NCBI RefSeq assembly: GCF_022760965.1
Contig: NZ_JAKVIJ010000001.1
Coordinates: 62,001 to 126,000, forward strand
Source of the DNA: Simplicispira sedimenti
GTDB taxonomy: Bacteria > Pseudomonadota > Gammaproteobacteria > Burkholderiales > Burkholderiaceae_C
Direction: 5' to 3'
Length of the DNA: 64,000 nucleotides
Below are positions 49,344 through 58,285 of the stretch, in pieces (positions within the stretch are counted from its first letter, which is position 1; each line of letters begins with the position of its first letter). The notes beneath the pieces were generated by a model. It made no database searches and had not been told where the DNA came from. It saw nothing but the letters and a program-made list of their open reading frames with translations. Both the position numbers and the translations under genes were made by a program.

Positions 49344-49463
49344 TGATTTTTCGGGTGGTGCAGCCAGCAGGGCTTGGGGACCAGTGCAAGAGAGCGATGG
49401 GGTACGCATGCCCGTATGATGCCCTGTCTTGCCAAAGTTTCCGCCCGAGTCACAGCTTTACCT

Positions 49464-49952
49464 ATGAACCCCCTCACGCACTTTGACGCCCAGGGCCAGG
49501 CCCACATGGTGGATGTGGCTGCCAAGGCGGCCACCCACCGCGTGGCCGTGGCCAGCGGCCGCATTGAAATGTTGCCCGCCACGCTGGCGCTCATCGAGGC
49601 CGGCAACGCCAAGAAGGGGGATGTGCTGGGCATTGCCCGCATCGCAGGCATCCAGGGCGCCAAGAAGACCAGCGACCTCATCCCCCTGTGCCACCCCTTG
49701 GCACTGACCCGCGTGGCGCTGGACTTTGCCCCCGCCAGCGCACAGTACCCCGGCGCCACCGGCATTGCCTGCACCGCCACGGTGGAAACGGTGGGCCCCA
49801 CGGGCGTGGAGATGGAGGCCCTCACCGCCGTGCAGGTGGCCCTGCTCACCATCTACGACATGTGCAAGGCGGCCGATCGCGGCATGTCCATCCACGACGT
49901 GCGCGTGCTGGAAAAGCACGGGGGCAAGTCGGGGAGCTATGTGGCGGACTGA
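49464..49952 (+). CDS. moaC: Cyclic pyranopterin monophosphate synthase
   Basis: MoaC converts 3',8-cyclo-7,8-dihydroguanosine triphosphate to cyclic pyranopterin monophosphate in molybdenum cofactor synthesis. The 162-residue product contains the family blocks MVDVAAKAATHRVAVASG, IAGIQGAKKTSDLIPLCHPL, VETVGPTGVEMEALTAVQVA, LLTIYDMCKAADRGMSIHDV and the C-terminal LEKHGGKSGSY. The catalytic Lys and the conserved His are present. It stands alone. No other moa genes are in the window. Confidence 0.97.
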   Translation: MNPLTHFDAQGQAHMVDVAAKAATHRVAVASGRIEMLPATLALIEAGNAKKGDVLGIARIAGIQGAKKTSDLIPLCHPLALTRVALDFAPASAQYPGATGIACTATVETVGPTGVEMEALTAVQVALLTIYDMCKAADRGMSIHDVRVLEKHGGKSGSYVAD

Positions 49953-50012
49953 TGCACGATGCTCCTTGCCAAGCGCCGACTGCTACCATGACCACCTACC
50001 CCGGAGCGAGCC

Positions 50013-50618
50013 ATGTCCCTACCCGCACCACAGCCGTTTTTTGATGCCCAAGCCTACCTTGCCTGGGAGGCCGAGCAAAGCACCAAGCACGAGTACCACG
50101 ACGGTGAGGTGTTTGCGATGGCGGGCGCGTCTGATGCCCATGTGACGGTGGCAGGGAATGTGTACATGGCCCTGCGCAACCACCTGCGCGGCAGCCCCTG
50201 CAGCGTGTTCATCTCTGACATGAAGCTGCGCGTGGAAGAAGACAACGCATTTTTTTACCCCGACATCTTCGTCACCTGCGCCGAGAGCGACCGTGGGCAC
50301 AGCCACAGCAAGAGTGCCCCCGTGCTGGTGGTGGAAGTGCTGTCCCCCGCCACCAGCGCCTATGACCGCGGAGCCAAGTTTGCTGCCTACCGCAAGCTGC
50401 CCACGCTGCGCGAATACGCCCTGATCGACCCCGAGCGCCTGAGCCTGGACCTGTTTCGCCGCGAAGGCGACAGCAAGCGCTGGGTGCTGCACCCCATCGA
50501 GGCTGGCGGCCAGGTCGAATGGGCCAGCGTGGGCCTTCAAGTGCCGCTGGAAGCCCTGTACGAAGACGTGCCTATGACGACGGGGCCACAACCACACCCG
50601 GCTCCGGACCAGGCATAA
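50013..50618 (+). CDS. Uma2 family endonuclease-like protein
   Basis: This 201-residue protein is of the Uma2/DUF820 family with a PD-(D/E)XK restriction-endonuclease-like fold. It has YLAWEAEQSTKHEYHDGEVF, the active-site Asp in FYPDIFVTC, Glu in VLVVEVLSPATSAYDRGAKF and the following Lys of AAYRKLPTLREYALID. The family is common in cyanobacteria and some beta-proteobacteria, and its cellular role is unknown. CGGAGCG lies seven bases upstream of the ATG. A decayed second copy lies at 52345-52823. The 3' end overlaps the convergent ligase gene by 47 bp. Confidence 0.9.
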   Translation: MSLPAPQPFFDAQAYLAWEAEQSTKHEYHDGEVFAMAGASDAHVTVAGNVYMALRNHLRGSPCSVFISDMKLRVEEDNAFFYPDIFVTCAESDRGHSHSKSAPVLVVEVLSPATSAYDRGAKFAAYRKLPTLREYALIDPERLSLDLFRREGDSKRWVLHPIEAGGQVEWASVGLQVPLEALYEDVPMTTGPQPHPAPDQA

Positions 50619-52176
50619 GCTGCTCGCCCGACATCCCGTTCTTCTTCTGCCAGCGCGCATGGTCTTTGGGGTACGCCACCCGGTAGCGCTGCAAATGGAA
50701 CTCGGCTTCGTCGTCCAGACCCAGCAAGGTGGCGCTTTCGATCAGGCGCTCGATCACGCGCGGCTCGGGTGAATAGTGCAGCATGCGCAGGGCCAGCGCG
50801 TGCAACTGCGGGGCGGTTTCGCGGTGGACCGGCATGGTGGTCAGCTCGGCAAAGGCAATGGCATCTTTGAAAACCCAACTGCCTTGCACCTGCGCCAGGG
50901 GGTTGTCGCGCATGGAAGGCATGCGCTGCGCCACAGGCGTGTAGATTTGACTGACGCGGTGGTACTGCCACCCCAGCGCCCCCCAGTGCACCAGACCCGC
51001 CACCGCCACCAGCACCCAAAGACCCAAGGGCACGCGCCGCATGGCTCGCACGGCTGCATCCAGCCCCGGCCCGCGCCAAAGCAGCGCCAAAGCCCACAGC
51101 GTGACGAGCTGGAACGGCCCGTACCACAGCGGAAACTCCAGCATGCTGTGCAGGCCGACTACCGCCAGAATGCCCCATGCCAACTGGCGCACCGGGTCGG
51201 TTTCTGCCCAGGGGCGTGCGCGCCACACCCACCACAGCACCAGCCCGCTGACCAGCAAAGCCAGGGGCAAGCCCAACTCCACCGCCAGATGCAGGGGCAG
51301 GTTGTGGGCGTTGTCCAGCAACACGCAAAAGCGCGTGCCCGGAAACAAGGTGATGTAGTGCGCATAGTCCAGCTCACCCCAGCCCCAACCCAGCCAGGGT
51401 TTTTGCAGGATCAGGTGCCACACGTTGGCCCACAGCACACCGCGACTGGTACAGCCCGGCGCTTGCCCAAAGCGGCTGAACAGCCCATCGGCCTGAAAGC
51501 CCGTCCATTGCCACAACAGCTCCGGTAACAGCCACGCCGCCCACCCGTACAGTAGTAGCCCCGCCAGCGCCAAGCCCAAAGGCACCAGCCCCCAGCTTAC
51601 GCGCCACCAGAACAACAGCACGCACAACATCAACCACTGCGCCAGCCCCGTGCGCGAGGCAGTGGCGGCACTGCCCACCGCCAGCAAGGCCAGCGCCCAG
51701 GCCACGAGCAAGCCCAGCCCCACTGTGGCCATGGATCTCGTGCCTTGCCGCACCGCCGTACCTTGATTAACCTGGCCTTGAATGGACTGCGCCACCACCC
51801 ACCACAACGCCCACAAACCCAAGCTCAGCAATGAGGCCTGCTGGTTGCGCTGCCTTAGCTGTCCCATGGCCACGCCCGGTTGCGCGGGATGCAGCCAGCC
51901 CCACCAGCCATCGGTCTGGCCAAAGTACTGCAGCAGGCCTACGGCACTGCCCAGCAAAGCCGCCAGCAGCACACCCGCCGCGCATTGCCGCGCCAGCGCG
52001 TGCCGGCCCGGCGCATCGGGCTGGCGCACCTGCCACACCAGCAGCAACGCCAGCACCCCGGCGCACAGCCAGGCGCACATCAGCGGCCAGAAATTGGTCA
52101 GAGGCGCACGGGTGCTGGAGAACAAAAACGGCACTGCCAGCGCCAGCGCGGGTCCCAGCCAAGTCAAAAAATGCAT
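50572..52176 (-). CDS. PglL/Wzy-type O-oligosaccharyltransferase or O-antigen ligase
   Basis: This 534-residue membrane protein has about twelve helices and a Wzy_C domain. The ligase-like loop is GRFGQAPGCTSRGVLWANVW-like sequence, followed by WLGWGWGELDYAHYITLFPG and LDNAHNLPLHLAVELGLPLA, where the conserved His of PglL/PilO-type ligases lies. A hydrophilic C-terminal tail follows from about residue 430. Proteins of this type transfer lipid-linked glycans to pilin. The nearby pilA gene makes pilin glycosylation the best guess. ATG 52176 is preceded by AAGG. Confidence 0.88.
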   Translation of the reverse strand: MHFLTWLGPALALAVPFLFSSTRAPLTNFWPLMCAWLCAGVLALLLVWQVRQPDAPGRHALARQCAAGVLLAALLGSAVGLLQYFGQTDGWWGWLHPAQPGVAMGQLRQRNQQASLLSLGLWALWWVVAQSIQGQVNQGTAVRQGTRSMATVGLGLLVAWALALLAVGSAATASRTGLAQWLMLCVLLFWWRVSWGLVPLGLALAGLLLYGWAAWLLPELLWQWTGFQADGLFSRFGQAPGCTSRGVLWANVWHLILQKPWLGWGWGELDYAHYITLFPGTRFCVLLDNAHNLPLHLAVELGLPLALLVSGLVLWWVWRARPWAETDPVRQLAWGILAVVGLHSMLEFPLWYGPFQLVTLWALALLWRGPGLDAAVRAMRRVPLGLWVLVAVAGLVHWGALGWQYHRVSQIYTPVAQRMPSMRDNPLAQVQGSWVFKDAIAFAELTTMPVHRETAPQLHALALRMLHYSPEPRVIERLIESATLLGLDDEAEFHLQRYRVAYPKDHARWQKKNGMSGEQLMPGPEPGVVVAPSS

Positions 52177-52344
52177 GTGCCTTGCCGCCCCTTTCATGGC
52201 GTGCGCTGATGCCATGACACCATGGGCCGGCGGGGGCGCGCAAGCCACACCGCTGCACGCACAACCCATCCACTACCCACCCCCCCGCGCGTATCGTAGC
52301 GGGGCCCATCATGTGCGGAGCGGCGCGTCACTATCCACTCCACG

Positions 52345-52823
52345 CCACAAGCTCATTTGCAAACCCGGACCTCCCTCGCCTGGGAGGCCGGGTTGCGCAT
52401 CACGCACAAATACCATGGCAGCGAGGCTTTTTCCATGGCTGCCGCGTCCGAGACTCGTATGATCGCGGCACCCAACGTAGCCATGGCTCTGCGCAACCAC
52501 CTGCGCTGCGGTCCGTGCAGCGCGCCCATCTCCGGCACAAAATGCAAGGCAAGGCGTTTTCTCCCCTCGGCGTTATGGTAGCCACCTGTCTCGCGAGCGG
52601 CCGCGGACAAAGCCGCAGCAAAAGCGCGTTTGTCCTGGTGCTGGAAGCACTCTTACTCGCCACCAACGCCTTTGATTGGGCGTGGCGGGATCGTCGCGTA
52701 CCGCAAACTGCCCACGCTGCGCGAATACGCACTCATCGGTCCCGGATGCTGGAGCCTGAACCCGTTCCGTTGTGAGGGTAACCGCAACCGCTGGGTGCGG
52801 CGCCCTATCAATGCCGGAGTTTC
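52345..52823 (+). pseudogene. Decayed Uma2 gene copy
   Basis: The stretch aligns with the intact Uma2 gene 2.3 kb upstream but needs three reading frames. LAWEAGLRITHKYHGSEAFS and MALRNHLRCGPCSAPIS are in one frame, GRGQSRSKSAFVLVLEALLL in a second, and AYRKLPTLREYALIGPG plus NRWVRRPINAG in a third. Stops, at least two frameshifts and a loss around the catalytic Asp region remove function. It marks the border between GC-rich sequence and the AT-rich pilin island. The remainder of the 52177-52892 gap shows no gene. Confidence 0.85.
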
Positions 52824-52892
52824 TTTGACGCCTTATTCCGCAAAATTGCGTTTTATTGCCTATCAAATGACTCCATTTAGCGCTTCATTTGA

Positions 52893-55800
52893 TTACTCGA
52901 ATGCCATTGCATTTAATAACCATCTTTGGCGCTGATAGCCACCGGTAGATTTTACTTTGGTGCCATATTGATCTTCCATGGCGGCCACATCTCCCCATTT
53001 TTCTTGCTGAGCTAACGCCAGTGACATGGCGGAATAAGCCACAGGCGCAAATTCTTCGTCTAACACAGCGTTGTGAGGGCGATTGTCAAGCCATTCTCTA
53101 GCGGTGGCTTCCATTTTTCTAGTGTCTCTCGATGCCATGGCTTCGAGCAATTTGAGAGTTCTTTTTATCTCATCTGGCATGGAAGCGCAATCAATCCATT
53201 GGGGGGCGATCCAAACGCCTTTCATGTGCTCCGGGGTCAGAAATGCCATCGTGAGATCAACGACTTCTCTCATGCGACTTGCCAAAACATAAATCTGTTG
53301 CTTAGTCCAAGGCTTTCCACAATAAGGTACCGCACTCTTGAGTAACAGACCTGGTGCGGTAGATCGGCCTGGTTGCAAACCTGCTACTTGATGGTTTTCT
53401 TCCTCTCCACGAAGAATGGCGCCAATGGCGCGCGCGCGTTTCGTTACTAGTTCTGCAGGAAAGTGATTTAAATTTGATGGCTCAAGCTTTGAGTGCATCG
53501 CGGCTCTTACCCCCAGCATTTCCAGCATGAGTGTAGGCTGATGTGGAAGTTCGAGTAAATGGTCGGCGTTTTGGTGTTTGAAACGTGTGCGGGGAGCATT
53601 TAGGCCGAGCACTGGGTAGAAATCTGAATTGGTACGCAACTGATCATACAAACGTGAAAAGCCGCGCAACATTCTTGCATCTGCCACCCTTCTGAAGGAG
53701 ATTTGGTCAGAGGATGCGATATTCAGGGCTTGAAGTTCCGTGAGTAAGTATCCGCCGTCCTGGATTTTTGAAAAATCAACAGGAGGCACTTTCCCTTTGG
53801 GTGTTGCAATTATCAATAGATCTGACCCGTTGGATAGCCAAGCTTGATAGTCTGAAAATGAGCTGGTTAAGCCCCGCAATATAGAGCCAACCAGAGATTC
53901 GTTGATTTCATACAATTGCACCCATTGAACAAATACGCCATTGTCACTCAGGTGGCGTGGAATGAATTTGTAAAATTCCTCCGAAAAAAGCGCTCCTACT
54001 CCGCTGATCCATGGATTGGACGGTTCGGAAATGATGATATCGTACTTCGTTTTCTGCCCCGAAAAAAATGCTTTCGCATCATCAATGACAATCGTGGAGC
54101 GCGGATCGGAGTATGCGCGTTCAACTCTTTTGCCGAAGAGCTTAGCACCATCTACCATTACTTTTTCTATTTCAATGGTGTCCACTTTTTGGATGCGTGT
54201 ATCGCCAAGTAAGGTATGTGATGTCAATCCAGAACCAAAGCCGATCACGCCTACATTTTTCGGTTGGTCGACGATAGCAAGTGGCAATGCAGCCGCCATA
54301 ACCATTGTGGGCTCGTCATGCGGTGGAATGCCGTGATCTGACATCAGTACTGCAGCATCCACCTTGCCATTGGTTGCTATCCGAAGCGTTTTTGCATCAC
54401 GGTTTGCGATGACAGCAACACTTGCGGTTTTTCCATCGCGATAGAAAACGATATTATCCTCATTGGTGAGCTGAGAGTTGCCTGATCGAAATACGCCAGA
54501 AGCTAATCGCATGGCATCAAATGGCACACGCAAGCCGATGACAAGGAAGAATACGGAAAGAGCGGCGGCGAGTCCGAAACCCCTGAGAGAGCGCCTATCA
54601 CTCACAAAAGCTCGCAAAAACAAGAGGCCGACAGCAATGTCCACAAGTGCAGCAATGCACAAAGTGAGTTTCAATCCAACGATGGGAATTAGCAGATGAA
54701 TCGCGATGAACACACCTGCTATTGACCCAATCGTGTTTGCCGCATAAACCTTGCCAATGGCGCCCTCGCCGGCGCCATCGCGCAGCAACGCCACGGTGAA
54801 AAGGGGCAGCGTCGTCCCAGCAAAGAACGCGGCGGGCAGCATGATAGCTATAGCAATCACTGCTGTTCCTATGTTGAACAGCGCGTAACCTTCATCTGTT
54901 CTTGCCAGCGACTGGATCAACCAGCCGACCCATTCAAATGAGTTGCCGTAAACTATCAGCGAAATCAAAGCAGCAGAACCCATGAAAACTTGCATCCACC
55001 CAACAAGTTTCAATGGTTGATCGACGGTATCAGCTCTTTTGCGGACCCACAATCCTCCGAATGCGATACCGCCGATAAAGGATGCAAGCATTAATTCAAA
55101 TGCATGCATGGTACTGCCGACTGCCATGCTCAGCATTCGTATCCATACGATTTCGTAGGCAAAAGAGGCAGCGCCCGATATAGCGGTTCCCCACAGAACG
55201 GATCGGATCAGTCTACTTTTCCTGCCGTTCTGATCTGCTTTGCTTATCAAGGAGGCGTTGCTGACAGGGGCTTTTGTTTGATCCTTGCCCGCAAGAAGCC
55301 ATGCCAATATGGCAACCAGAAAGTTAAAAGCAGATGCAAAAATCATCGCTCCTGGCAGTCCAACCCAGGGAACCAAAGCAAATACCGCAATCAGTGCGCC
55401 CGCAGCGGCGCCGATGCTATTTGTAAAATAAAGGCCGCCTAATAATCCGCCTGCGCCTTCTGGGAATTTTCTGATTAATCCCGCGCTCATCAAGGGGAAG
55501 GTCATTCCGAGCAAAACGGTTTGTGGCAAGATGAGCGCAGCCGCAACAGACCATCGCAATAAATCGATGCTCAACGAAGATCCCAGCAATGGAATAATCA
55601 CGTCATAACTAAATGCGGCAATAGTATTAAAAATCCAATGAAAAACCAGACCAAATACACCGATCACCAGCTCGATGGCGGCGTAGACTTTGATCAAGTT
55701 ACGCCATTGCAAGCCCATGCGCGCCACGCTCACAGCGCCCAGAGCCATTCCGCCCATGAATATCGCGAGCACCAGAGCCTGCGCATAGGCGGCATGCCCC

Positions 55801-55916
55801 AAAAATAATCCGAGATAGTGCGTCCAAATCGATTGATAAATCAATCCGGCAAACCCAGACAAGACAAATACGAATAGCAGTGACAAACGTATTGTGTTCT
55901 TTTGTAAAATAATCAA
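52893..55916 (-). CDS. Fused membrane transporter-like/spermidine synthase-like protein
   Basis: This 1007-residue protein has about twelve to fourteen membrane helices (residues 1-470) with the opening VFVLSGFAGLIYQSIWTHYL, followed by a Rossmann domain of the spermidine-synthase type. The SAM-type motif is VGVIGFGSGL at about 560, IEIEKVMVDGAKLF follows, and SEPSNPWISGVGALFSEEFY stands at about 632 where true polyamine synthases have the catalytic Asp. Polyamine synthesis is therefore doubtful, and small-group transfer to a membrane or pilus substrate is speculation. AAGGAG precedes the ATG. Base composition is clearly more AT-rich than the surrounding genes. It lies between the ligase and tfpX. 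Confidence 0.85.
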   Translation of the reverse strand: MIILQKNTIRLSLLFVFVLSGFAGLIYQSIWTHYLGLFLGHAAYAQALVLAIFMGGMALGAVSVARMGLQWRNLIKVYAAIELVIGVFGLVFHWIFNTIAAFSYDVIIPLLGSSLSIDLLRWSVAAALILPQTVLLGMTFPLMSAGLIRKFPEGAGGLLGGLYFTNSIGAAAGALIAVFALVPWVGLPGAMIFASAFNFLVAILAWLLAGKDQTKAPVSNASLISKADQNGRKSRLIRSVLWGTAISGAASFAYEIVWIRMLSMAVGSTMHAFELMLASFIGGIAFGGLWVRKRADTVDQPLKLVGWMQVFMGSAALISLIVYGNSFEWVGWLIQSLARTDEGYALFNIGTAVIAIAIMLPAAFFAGTTLPLFTVALLRDGAGEGAIGKVYAANTIGSIAGVFIAIHLLIPIVGLKLTLCIAALVDIAVGLLFLRAFVSDRRSLRGFGLAAALSVFFLVIGLRVPFDAMRLASGVFRSGNSQLTNEDNIVFYRDGKTASVAVIANRDAKTLRIATNGKVDAAVLMSDHGIPPHDEPTMVMAAALPLAIVDQPKNVGVIGFGSGLTSHTLLGDTRIQKVDTIEIEKVMVDGAKLFGKRVERAYSDPRSTIVIDDAKAFFSGQKTKYDIIISEPSNPWISGVGALFSEEFYKFIPRHLSDNGVFVQWVQLYEINESLVGSILRGLTSSFSDYQAWLSNGSDLLIIATPKGKVPPVDFSKIQDGGYLLTELQALNIASSDQISFRRVADARMLRGFSRLYDQLRTNSDFYPVLGLNAPRTRFKHQNADHLLELPHQPTLMLEMLGVRAAMHSKLEPSNLNHFPAELVTKRARAIGAILRGEEENHQVAGLQPGRSTAPGLLLKSAVPYCGKPWTKQQIYVLASRMREVVDLTMAFLTPEHMKGVWIAPQWIDCASMPDEIKRTLKLLEAMASRDTRKMEATAREWLDNRPHNAVLDEEFAPVAYSAMSLALAQQEKWGDVAAMEDQYGTKVKSTGGYQRQRWLLNAMAFE

Positions 55917-55976
55917 TTTGGCTCCTTGTTTGGCGGGTGATGATGGGGCTGCTATTGGTCTCGTTTTGATGTGCTA

Positions 55977-56738
55977 TTATTTATATTGTTTAAAGCCATC
56001 TATTGGTGCATATTCGCGGGCATGGCCTGAATTGTCCAGGAAAACGATCCATTCCTTGTTTTTTGTGCTGGTGAATGGAATGAATTTTATTTGATCTGCT
56101 AACATGTCCGCCGTCAGTGGGCTGTTGATTTTTTTCATGAAAAATTTCTCAAAATCTTCTGGGCGCAGGTCGGTTGCCGGTTTGGCGGCGTCCAGCGCCT
56201 GTTTGGAGGCAGAGGCATAATCTGTCCATAATTCTTCGCGCTGGCTCGGCTCGATGCCTTGCAAGGATTGAAAAATCAATTCAGTGGAAGAGAGTTTTGG
56301 ATTTTGAAAGTCAACGGCGACCAGCAAGGGACCGCGCAGTGAGCCCTGTATTGCGCAATGATCGTTTCCTTTGGATGAGCGCCATACCACTTCGTTGGCT
56401 TGCAAGACGACAAACCTGTCGCGCTCAAATACTATGGCAACGGGCCGTCCGTTGATTAAGACAAAAAATCCTAATAAAAACGCTGCAATTTGGATGGCAA
56501 TGATCAACGTCCAATCAATGGCCAATGCTTTTTTTGTTTTATTTGTTTTTATTAGAAGGATGGGTAGTGCTACGGCAAGGAAAAATTGGATGCCTAAAAT
56601 CGTGCATAGCGTGCGTCCCATTTCAAGGACGTGAAGCGTGGGATACGGGTACCATACGCCAAAAATCAAAGGAGCGGCGAAGGCCAGCATAACGGCATTC
56701 ACCATCCAATTGGAAAGAATGGACCAGTGGCGCGACAT
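55977..56738 (-). CDS. TfpX/TfpZ family type IV pilin accessory protein
   Basis: This 253-residue inner-membrane protein has about four N-terminal helices (IFGVWYPYPTLHVLEMGRTL, LFLAVALP-type helix, IAIQIAAFLLGFFVLINGRP) and then a soluble part with VAIVFERDRFVVLQANEVVW. This is the typical layout of TfpX/TfpZ proteins, encoded directly after pilin genes and needed for certain pilin alleles to assemble in Pseudomonas and relatives. There is no ribosome site before the ATG, and the pilA terminator lies just upstream, so expression may depend on read-through. AT-rich like pilA. Confidence 0.85.
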   Translation of the reverse strand: MSRHWSILSNWMVNAVMLAFAAPLIFGVWYPYPTLHVLEMGRTLCTILGIQFFLAVALPILLIKTNKTKKALAIDWTLIIAIQIAAFLLGFFVLINGRPVAIVFERDRFVVLQANEVVWRSSKGNDHCAIQGSLRGPLLVAVDFQNPKLSSTELIFQSLQGIEPSQREELWTDYASASKQALDAAKPATDLRPEDFEKFFMKKINSPLTADMLADQIKFIPFTSTKNKEWIVFLDNSGHAREYAPIDGFKQYK

Positions 56739-56745
56739 CGGCGGT

Positions 56746-56775
56746 TAAAAAAAAGGAGTGCCGGGCACTCCTTTT
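56746..56775 (-). terminator. Strong intrinsic terminator of pilA
   Basis: AAAAGGAGTG (56751-56760) pairs perfectly with CACTCCTTTT (56766-56775) around CCGGG. In the minus direction the stem runs straight into eight T residues. It lies 17 bp after the pilA stop codon and eight bp before the tfpX start, so it would make pilA mRNA abundant relative to tfpX. Confidence 0.9.
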
Positions 56776-56791
56776 CGTGAGGTAGGAAAAA

Positions 56792-57325
56792 TTATCGGCA
56801 AATAGCAGGAGCGTACTTCGCTTCCAGTGTACCCGCTGTTGCCTTCATGCTTGCTTTCGTGGCAGAAACTTGGGTATCCGAAGCGCAAGCCCAGTCGATC
56901 GCTCCGCTCACCCCTGCCGTCAATGCGGCCTTCAGCTGTGTTGGCGCAGCAGCAGTATCGCGTACAAACGGGTTAATATTCACGGTATTTTTTGCGGCAG
57001 CCACACCGACTGCGGCAGCACGGTAGGTCACCGTGATTTCACCCGTATCACTGATTTGCACTTTTTCAACAAACTTAGAATTTGCACCAGTATTGCCTGC
57101 TTGTGCATTCCAAGTGGTCACCACGTTCGCCAGATCATCGACAGACGTAGCATCACTGCCCAGCATGCTTTTTGCACTTTCGGCAAGGCCCAAGCCTTCA
57201 GAAACTCGAGTGCGGACTGTGTAGTCCTGGTAAGCAGGCAGCGCAATGGCAGCCAAGATACCAATGATCGCCACAACGATCATCAATTCGATCAGGGTAA
57301 AACCCTTTTGCATAAAACGCTTCAT
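56792..57325 (-). CDS. pilA: Type IV major pilin
   Basis: A 177-residue prepilin. The leader MKRFMQKG is cleaved by prepilin peptidase before Phe9, giving FTLIELMIVVAIIGILAAIA, the classic methylated-Phe N-terminal helix with Glu5. The globular head carries Cys147 and Cys176, which would close the C-terminal disulfide loop found in group-a pilins. AAGGAG lies eight bases upstream. A sigma-54 promoter and strong terminator frame it as a monocistron. TfpX, the synthase-like protein and a glycan ligase follow. Base composition is lower in GC than neighbouring housekeeping genes. Confidence 0.95.
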   Translation of the reverse strand: MKRFMQKGFTLIELMIVVAIIGILAAIALPAYQDYTVRTRVSEGLGLAESAKSMLGSDATSVDDLANVVTTWNAQAGNTGANSKFVEKVQISDTGEITVTYRAAAVGVAAAKNTVNINPFVRDTAAAPTQLKAALTAGVSGAIDWACASDTQVSATKASMKATAGTLEAKYAPAICR

Positions 57326-57372
57326 AAATCACTCCTTGGAGAGTTGAAAAAGTCGATTGACGCACTATAACA

Positions 57373-57388
57373 AGCACGTTGCATGCCA
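57373..57388 (-). promoter_or_regulatory. Sigma-54 promoter of pilA
   Basis: Minus-strand TGGCATGCAACGTGCT matches the -24/-12 consensus TGGCACG-N4-TTGCW, with GG and GC separated by exactly ten bases. It stands about 50 bp upstream of the pilA start. Transcription of pilA by RpoN with PilR is the known pattern in Pseudomonas and many beta-proteobacteria. Confidence 0.75.
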
Positions 57389-57475
57389 ACCCAGCCCAAC
57401 AAGGCGTCCACTGCTTGCTGACACCAACCACCGCGCGTCCAGTAACACCAGTGACATTCCTGTCACTCAAAGATG

Positions 57476-58270
57476 TCAAACCTGGAACACATCCCCCGCC
57501 TGCAGCCACCGAATGTCATGCGGCGCCGCAAAACCATGGGGAATGCTGGCATCGAAACGACGGATCTCTTGCATGATGAGATCCGTCTCCAAGGGCTTGG
57601 TGTGGGTGATGTAGATGGGGCAACGTTGACCAGGCGCCAGTTGCGCCAGTTCCTCGGCCAAGGCGTGGGGAGCCAGGTGCTGGGCCAGTCGCGCGAGGGA
57701 ACCTTCGCGGTTGCTGAAGGCGGTTTCTATGACCAGTGCGGCCAGCGGTAACCGGTTCACACGTTGCCAGAATTCCGGGCAGCTGCCGCCGGTGTCACCG
57801 CTGAACACCCACCACCCTGTATCACCCCGCACTGCGTAACCCACGGCCGGCACGGTATGGCGCGCCGGCAGAACCTCTATGTCGATGCCTGTCACTTGAA
57901 GGCCTTGCCCCACCTGCAAGGGCAGGTAGCGCACAAAGGGACGGGTCTGGCTGGGGATGCGGCTGAAGTCGGGCCAGATGACGTCATTGAAGATGTGCTG
58001 CTGCAGCGCGGCAATGGTGTCGGGCAACGCATGCAGGCGCAGCGGCTCGGCACGGCGCGAGGCCACCGCATCCAGCATCATGGGGAGCGCGGCGATATGG
58101 TCCAGGTGCGAATGGGTAAGGAAGACGTCGTCCACCGCCTGCATTTCATCCAGGGTGAGGTCGCCCACACCCGTACCTGCGTCGATGAGGATGCGCCCGT
58201 CAATCAGGAAAGAGGTGGTGCGGCAGTCCCGCGCGATGGCGCCAGAACAACCGAGCACGCGCACTTGCAT
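57476..58270 (-). CDS. MBL-fold hydrolase, probable 3',5'-cyclic-nucleotide phosphodiesterase
   Basis: This 264-residue metallo-beta-lactamase-fold enzyme has the metal motif HSHLDH (THSHLDHIAALPMMLDAV), further ligands HTVPAVGYAV and FSGDTGGSCPEF, and ITHTKPLE near the end. This pattern fits class II cyclic-nucleotide phosphodiesterases and related MBL hydrolases. It begins 15 bp after the adenylate cyclase stop codon on the same strand, so cleavage of the cAMP made by that enzyme is the natural proposal. The activity is inferred from family and position. Confidence 0.82.
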   Translation of the reverse strand: MQVRVLGCSGAIARDCRTTSFLIDGRILIDAGTGVGDLTLDEMQAVDDVFLTHSHLDHIAALPMMLDAVASRRAEPLRLHALPDTIAALQQHIFNDVIWPDFSRIPSQTRPFVRYLPLQVGQGLQVTGIDIEVLPARHTVPAVGYAVRGDTGWWVFSGDTGGSCPEFWQRVNRLPLAALVIETAFSNREGSLARLAQHLAPHALAEELAQLAPGQRCPIYITHTKPLETDLIMQEIRRFDASIPHGFAAPHDIRWLQAGDVFQV

Positions 58271-58285
58271 GGTGGTGTGGCCTTG

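Noticed and set aside
54840..54860. A GATAGCTATAGC-like string in the synthase-like gene resembling family 1
   Set aside because: Only the GCTAT core matches. The second palindrome and the flanking order are absent, and the stretch encodes a normal membrane helix.
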